Of a stretch of DNA of 64,000 nucleotides, positions 60,601 to 64,000 are shown piece by piece. The stretch is taken from contig NW_024104378.1 of the NCBI RefSeq assembly GCF_003945595.2, positions 1,240,489-1,304,488 on the forward strand. Direction: 5' to 3'. The stretch's first letter is position 1. Every line of letters starts with the position of its first letter. The stretch is from Pipra filicauda (Eukaryota; Chordata; Aves; Passeriformes; Pipridae). The notes beneath the pieces were generated by a model that saw only the letters and a list, made by a program, of their open reading frames with translations, was not told where the DNA came from and made no database searches. The position numbers and the translations under genes are program-made.

Positions 60601-62165
60601 GCATGGTAAACACATACCATTAATCTGTTCCAAAAAGCTATTAGTCTTGTAACAGCAGGGCGTCCTTTCTAATAAATGTTATCTTTTTCCTTTCACGACT
60701 GCATAGATTATCCTTCACTCTATGCATAAATATCAGCCTCGTGTCCATGTCATCCGAAAAGATTGTGGTGATGATCTGTCCCCTGTCAAGCCTATCCCTT
60801 CAGGAGAAGGGGTGAAAGCCTTCTCCTTTCCAGAGACAGTTTTCACTACTGTCACAGCATACCAAAATCAACAGGTAATTTGGGCTATCTGCTTGGCACT
60901 TTACAGGCTTTTCAGAGTAGACCAGGGACATAAGAGATAGGAGAAAAGCAGATACTTTCATTATACTACTTATTAAAATAAAGTTGTGTAAACATTTTTT
61001 GTGCTGCAAGCAGCTTTCACTGGTAGCATTGCAGCAGCGCCTGGAGGCTATAGCTGAGACTTGAGGCCACATGGGCTAGATGCTGTATGTAAAAAATCAT
61101 TGTTATTATGGGGATCACACAGTCTAATTATCATGTCTAATGGTGTCTTAATTATAAATACAGCACTGAAGAACAAGGCAAAGAGCAGTGTAATTTTTAA
61201 AGGGGTTTCTGTACCTTTAAGTGTAGATACATGTCTGGATAGAACTTTTAAAGCACTTTTATTCCTGACTCCAGTGCTTTCAAAACTCCCAGGTCCTTAA
61301 CAGAGGTCTAAAGAAGGTTGCAGTCATTTTCATTAACTGCATTCAGCTTATATTATTAATGACAATTTATCTGGGTCCAAAGTAAACTGCAGGTTGCATC
61401 ACTCCAATGTTTGGCTCTTATTACCACTTGTTTAAGTGTTAGCATACATAGTGACATCATAGTTAGTGTTGTGACATTTTATTAATTCCATGTAAGTTAC
61501 TGCAGCTGTATTTTTTGAAATTATATATACATTGATATCTTTACAAATGGAAGAGTAGGAGAACTGTGTAATTACTGAAATATAATTATTTGGTGCCTTT
61601 CTGATTTTTTTCAAATAAATTACAAGTATTTGGAGTAGGGAGTGTTTTGCTGGGATATTTTTGTTTGTTTGGGTGTGGGGGGGTGGTGTTGGTGGTGGTG
61701 TTGGTTTTGGTTTTGGGGTTTTTTTGTGGAGGATAGTAACCTAGAGATAATCTGTTTTTTCACATTTTCTTCTTGACCCGTACAGAAATAAAATTTAGTT
61801 TAAATTTTATTGCAGTTATTCAGTATACTCTCTTGGGTGAAGAATGACATTTACCGGAAGATTTTGCTCAATAGTTCCAGCCTGCCACTTGGCAGCATTA
61901 AATACGTGTTAGTTTCTCTGGGGATCTGCAAAAGTAGTGATCAGAAAATTGGACCTTATTTTGCTATGTTTCAGGACAACCATCTTAAACCATGCAAATG
62001 TGAAGATGTTTCTACTGTCAGCTTAATTCTTTCAGACGAGTCATTTTATGTGCTATTCAGCTGAATTTACAGGTAATAATTTCTCTAATCATATTCACAG
62101 ATAACTCGTCTGAAGATTGATAGGAATCCATTCGCCAAAGGGTTTAGAGATTCGGGTCGTAACAG
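48400..62165 (+). CDS. TBX18: TBX18, T-box transcription factor 18 (exons 1-6 of the coding sequence; 3' part outside window)
   Basis: Nuclear DNA-binding repressor of the Tbx15/18/22 group. In vertebrates it acts in anterior somite halves, proepicardium/epicardium, sinus-node precursors, ureter mesenchyme and limb. Six exons join in frame: 48400-48670, 49428-49611, 51206-51307, 54178-54349, 60707-60874 and 62101-62165. The 320 complete codons hold an eh1 motif (FSVEALI, residues 20-26), a glutamine stretch (31-38), a basic NLS (PKRRKLG, 43-49) and the T-box (about 129-321). T-box hallmarks seen are [42 protein letters not shown] and [14 protein letters not shown]. The N-terminus (ADKRRSSP, then [19 protein letters not shown]) is specific to TBX18 rather than TBX15 or TBX22. 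The family's proteins are about 600 residues, so roughly half is present. The next exon, expected to start around GLEALVESYAFW, was not found before 64000. No frameshift or stop interrupts the part seen. Identity is close to certain. Confidence 0.97.
48671..49427 (+). other. TBX18: TBX18 intron 1
   Basis: A 757-bp GT-AG intron, GC-rich at both ends because it sits inside the promoter CpG island. It is interrupted at about 48940-49080 by an AT and purine/pyrimidine-alternating stretch with TATA and CA runs and an 18-bp perfect palindrome. No additional exon is evident. Confidence 0.9.
49049..49066. repeat. 18-bp perfect palindrome in TBX18 intron 1
   Basis: ACGCACATATATGTGCGT is identical to its reverse complement and follows an alternating TATA/CACACA run (about 49021-49048). 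It lies inside the promoter CpG island. Confidence 0.9.
49428..49611 (+). CDS. TBX18: TBX18 coding exon 2: linker and start of T-box
   Basis: The acceptor (TCTCCGCAG) ends at 49427 and the donor GTAACG begins at 49612. The 184-nt exon completes codon 91 and leaves codon 152 split 2+1. It encodes a Ser/Pro/Gly-rich linker (SPGGSPKGS matches other TBX18 proteins) followed by the conserved entry to the T-box, [19 protein letters not shown], at about residues 127-145, then IITKAGR. The very high GC reflects the surrounding CpG island. Confidence 0.96.
49612..51205 (+). other. TBX18: TBX18 intron 2
   Basis: A 1594-bp GT-AG intron. The first 100 bases continue the CpG island and the rest is AT-rich. 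A TATA-type short repeat lies near 50155-50175. I see no repeat element or coding exon in it. Confidence 0.9.
51206..51307 (+). CDS. TBX18: TBX18 coding exon 3: T-box (RMFPAMRV ... DNKRYR)
   Basis: The exon lies between a TTCAG acceptor (ending 51205) and a GTATGG donor (starting 51308). It is 102 nt, a multiple of three, and both ends are in the same phase. It encodes residues 152-186 of the T-box: [20 protein letters not shown], then [15 protein letters not shown]. The RMFP and GLDP segments are invariant or near-invariant across T-box proteins. Skipping this exon would keep frame but delete 34 residues of the DNA-binding fold. Confidence 0.97.
51308..54177 (+). other. TBX18: TBX18 intron 3
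   Basis: A 2870-bp AT-rich GT-AG intron. It contains a small inverted repeat near 51697-51717 (9-bp arms AACATTAAT/ATTAATGTT, 3-base spacer). No coding exon or recognisable transposon is visible. It ends with two nearby acceptor-like AG dinucleotides (54155-54156 and 54176-54177). Confidence 0.9.
54178..54349 (+). CDS. TBX18: TBX18 coding exon 4: T-box core
   Basis: The acceptor TTTTGTAG ends at 54177, with a GTGAGT donor at 54350. It is 172 nt, completing codon 186 and ending in phase 0 after residue H243. It encodes [36 protein letters not shown] and [18 protein letters not shown] second AG at 54155-54156, 21 nt upstream, leaves an open frame and is discussed as a possible tandem acceptor. 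Confidence 0.97.
54350..60706 (+). other. TBX18: TBX18 intron 4
   Basis: A 6357-bp GT-AG intron, the longest complete intron here. Its content is ordinary AT-rich sequence. A poly-pyrimidine/poly-T stretch lies at about 60420-60446, and a segment at about 59572-59700 with repeated TTATCC-type words resembles an old DNA transposon end. Short open frames inside are at chance length. Confidence 0.9.
60707..60874 (+). CDS. TBX18: TBX18 coding exon 5: T-box
   Basis: The exon is exactly 56 codons (phase 0 at both ends), with acceptor GCATAG ending at 60706 and donor GTAATT at 60875. It encodes [39 protein letters not shown] and [17 protein letters not shown] (residues 244-299). The insert between VIRKD and AFSFPET is of the Tbx15/18/22 type. 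YQPRVHV and [15 protein letters not shown] are diagnostic T-box signatures. Confidence 0.97.
60875..62100 (+). other. TBX18: TBX18 intron 5
   Basis: A 1226-bp GT-AG intron. A strongly G/T-rich stretch occupies 61661-61727. An 84-codon open frame just upstream of exon 6 starts after an acceptor-like TTTATTGCAG, but it has no T-box similarity and ends in a stop. I treat it as chance. Confidence 0.88.
61661..61727 (+). repeat. G/T-rich low-complexity stretch in intron 5
   Basis: Almost only G and T, including seven or more consecutive G near 61677-61683 and repeated GGTGGTGTT words. It may form a two-tier quadruplex. No coding content. Confidence 0.8.
62101..62165 (+). CDS. TBX18: TBX18 coding exon 6: C-terminal end of T-box
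   Basis: This short 65-nt exon runs from an ATTCACAG acceptor (ending 62100) to a GTAGGT donor (starting 62166). It encodes [20 protein letters not shown] and then N320, with the next arginine codon split 2+1. NPFAKGFR is the conserved C-terminal helix region of the T-box that contacts DNA in solved T-box structures. Splicing continues to an exon outside the window. Confidence 0.96.
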
Positions 62166-64000
62166 GTAGGTGTTGGGAAGGACGTGGGCTTGTTACTGCT
62201 CACAGGCTCACAGAATCACTTTGTGAAGGCTGTTCAAGGTGAATATGTGTATCTACAGACAAACTAATTTGAGAACTCAGACTCCTGGAGGGAGCACTTA
62301 GATTTCCCAGCAATGTTCTCTGTGGTGAGCTCTCATTCCTGCTCCTCTGACCATCTAGGTCAAAAACAGGCTGGCACTCGGCTTGACGCATGTACTCAAG
62401 TTTCCTTTCAGTGTAAGCAGCGACATACCATGAAGGCTGCAAATGGAATTAATGCATGCTCGGGTCTGTGATTTCAGGCTGCTCTTGAAATCTCCTCTTT
62501 CTCCTGGCTGCAGACACAAATTGCAAATACCATTGTCAAACTATAAGCCCAGGTTCTCTTGCATGTAAGTGGCATTTAGTATGGATAAATACACTTGCAC
62601 AGGAGGTGGGAGACCTGTGTTCAAGTGTCTTTTTAGTCTAAGGAGTTTTAAATCCACTTCCTAGGTGAATGCCTTTCCTAGTAGGCTATAAAAGACTTTG
62701 AAATAAGGATGGTTTCCATTTCTTCTGTTGTGGATGGACTGATTAATTGCTTGTTCTCTCTCAATCTGTGAATCTTTGAAAATAGCAATGGGAAATCTGA
62801 GTAGTGCAAAGTGCAGACTTGAGTCTAGTCCGGGCTGCCAGTGCTGATGAGGTATTCTATCCAAAGACTGTTTAATGCAAACTACTTAAGCCTGCTATGA
62901 ATTGTATGTTAAACCGTTTCAGCTAAAAAAGGCAGTGTTTCATTATGGTGTATATTGTACATCAGTTCCAGTGACCACATTGCATTTGGTGTCTGCAGCT
63001 GCTATATTTATGCCCTAACCCTGCAGAGAAAGGAGCAGACTGTGTGCTGGCAGGAATGATCAGAGAGTTTCTTTTCGATAGTTACTTTTATTGAGCTTCT
63101 CTGTTAGCAGAGGCTACAGCATTAAAGCCTGTTTTTTGCTTCCACCTGAGTTATATAAAAATTGAGACTGGACAGCAAACGAGTAGTTTTTAGAAGATGA
63201 ATACTTACAGAAGGAGTAGGGTAGTTGTAAAGATTTACAGGAGTTCACTGTAAATATCTTTTCAGTATCTCTGAGATTTTGTCTTCTATCGAGAAACAAT
63301 TTGACATGTTTTGTTCTGGGGCCTGGAAGTGGTGCCCCAGGCACTGACGTAAATAGAATTTTGCCCTCCTTTGTAGCCTTCTAGTTAGAAATTAAGTGAA
63401 CAGTAACTTCCAGATAAATGCACCGACTGAAGAAGCAAAACATGCTGTGTGTACTTGGGGAAGAAAAGAGTTGCGATACGTGCCCTGTTTGAAAGCTCTC
63501 CGTGGGCAGTGTCTTTGGTATGCTTGCTTTTTGCAGAACTACTAAGGAACCTCCTAAGAAGTGTGAAATCCTGATCCTTTGAATTAGATGAGTTTAAGTG
63601 GATTTAGAATTTCTTCCATAATGTTATATAAAACAAGAGAGGATTCCCTTTAAAATAAAATGGAAAGAATTGTTCAGAAACCAGTTTTGAACAGGTTTTA
63701 ATGAAGCAGGACAGCTCTGGTATTACCTGAGGACAATGTAGGTGCTGTAAGAGTTCGGTATCTGCAACCACACAGATCCAGTTGTAGGACTGGGGATATC
63801 CAGAGAGGTTTTTTAGGTTTGACTACTAGGAATAGTTTGGTTCAGGCATTAAAAAAAAAGCAGGATATTTTAATTGAAAGACAGTTATATTTTATGGAAA
63901 GGGATTAAGAAGGCCAGTCCTGATAGAAGGGCGAGCCTCTGTAAAATGTTTTGGAGCAGCCTTTAGATGAGATCTGAATGCTTTTATTGTACAAACACAG
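62166..64000 (+). other. TBX18: TBX18 intron 6 (5' part; continues beyond window)
   Basis: The intron begins with the donor GTAGGT at 62166. I found no sequence that could encode the conserved segment after the T-box (GLEALVESYAFW in other TBX18 proteins), so the intron runs past the right edge. It holds ordinary non-coding sequence with no recognisable repeat. Confidence 0.85.

Noticed and set aside
61810..62064. 84-codon frame after an acceptor-like TTTATTGCAG, just upstream of TBX18 exon 6
   Set aside because: The true exon 6 at 62101 restores the T-box frame exactly. The upstream frame ends in a stop and has no T-box similarity.
62166..64000. Search for TBX18 exon 7
   Set aside because: No reading frame resembling GLEALVESYAFW or the following conserved segment was found, so the exon is taken to lie outside the window.
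1..64000. CRISPR arrays, operons, bacterial-type systems, tRNA or rRNA genes
   Set aside because: Nothing of the kind was seen. The sequence is an ordinary amniote chromosome segment with introns, CpG islands and LINE/SINE relics.

Overview
This window is vertebrate, almost certainly avian, nuclear DNA. It carries CR1 LINE remnants typical of birds and other sauropsids, ancient MIR-type SINE relics, U2-type introns and clustered CpG islands. There is one recognisable protein-coding gene, TBX18, on the + strand. Its first six coding exons lie between 48400 and 62165. The remaining exons (end of the T-box region and the C-terminal regulatory half) must lie beyond the right edge. The species cannot be named from the sequence alone.

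Layout. 1-39.4 kb is AT-rich intergenic DNA with no supportable gene. It contains two CR1 fragments on the - strand (about 4435-5135 and 22470-23000), two MIR-like SINEs (about 835-975 and 34890-35105), simple repeats and some inverted repeats. From 23.7 to 28.0 kb the assembly holds two almost identical copies of a 1.87-kb segment separated by exactly 100 N. This looks like a failed contig join (false duplication) rather than biology. 39.5-48 kb is the TBX18 upstream regulatory region: a series of separate CpG islands alternating with AT-rich, homeodomain-site-rich stretches. 47.6-49.7 kb is the promoter/exon 1-2 CpG island. 49.7-64 kb holds introns 2-6 and exons 3-6.

How it works together. 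TBX18 is a T-box transcriptional repressor. Exon 1 encodes an eh1-type Groucho-recruiting motif and a basic nuclear localisation signal. Exons 2-6 encode nearly all of the T-box DNA-binding domain. All exon junctions were placed by keeping the T-box reading frame continuous across GT-AG introns, and the codon phases agree at every junction (271+184+102+172+168+65 = 962 nt, 320 codons plus 2 nt). The cluster of CpG islands upstream of a lone developmental transcription factor is typical of Polycomb-regulated loci. Most other open reading frames in the window are short chance frames or GC-rich frames inside CpG islands.

I found no convincing undescribed system. The points most worth checking are the assembly duplication, the CpG-island cluster with a possible divergent non-coding transcript, a four-codon upstream ORF 10 bases before the TBX18 start, and a possible in-frame tandem splice acceptor inside the T-box.
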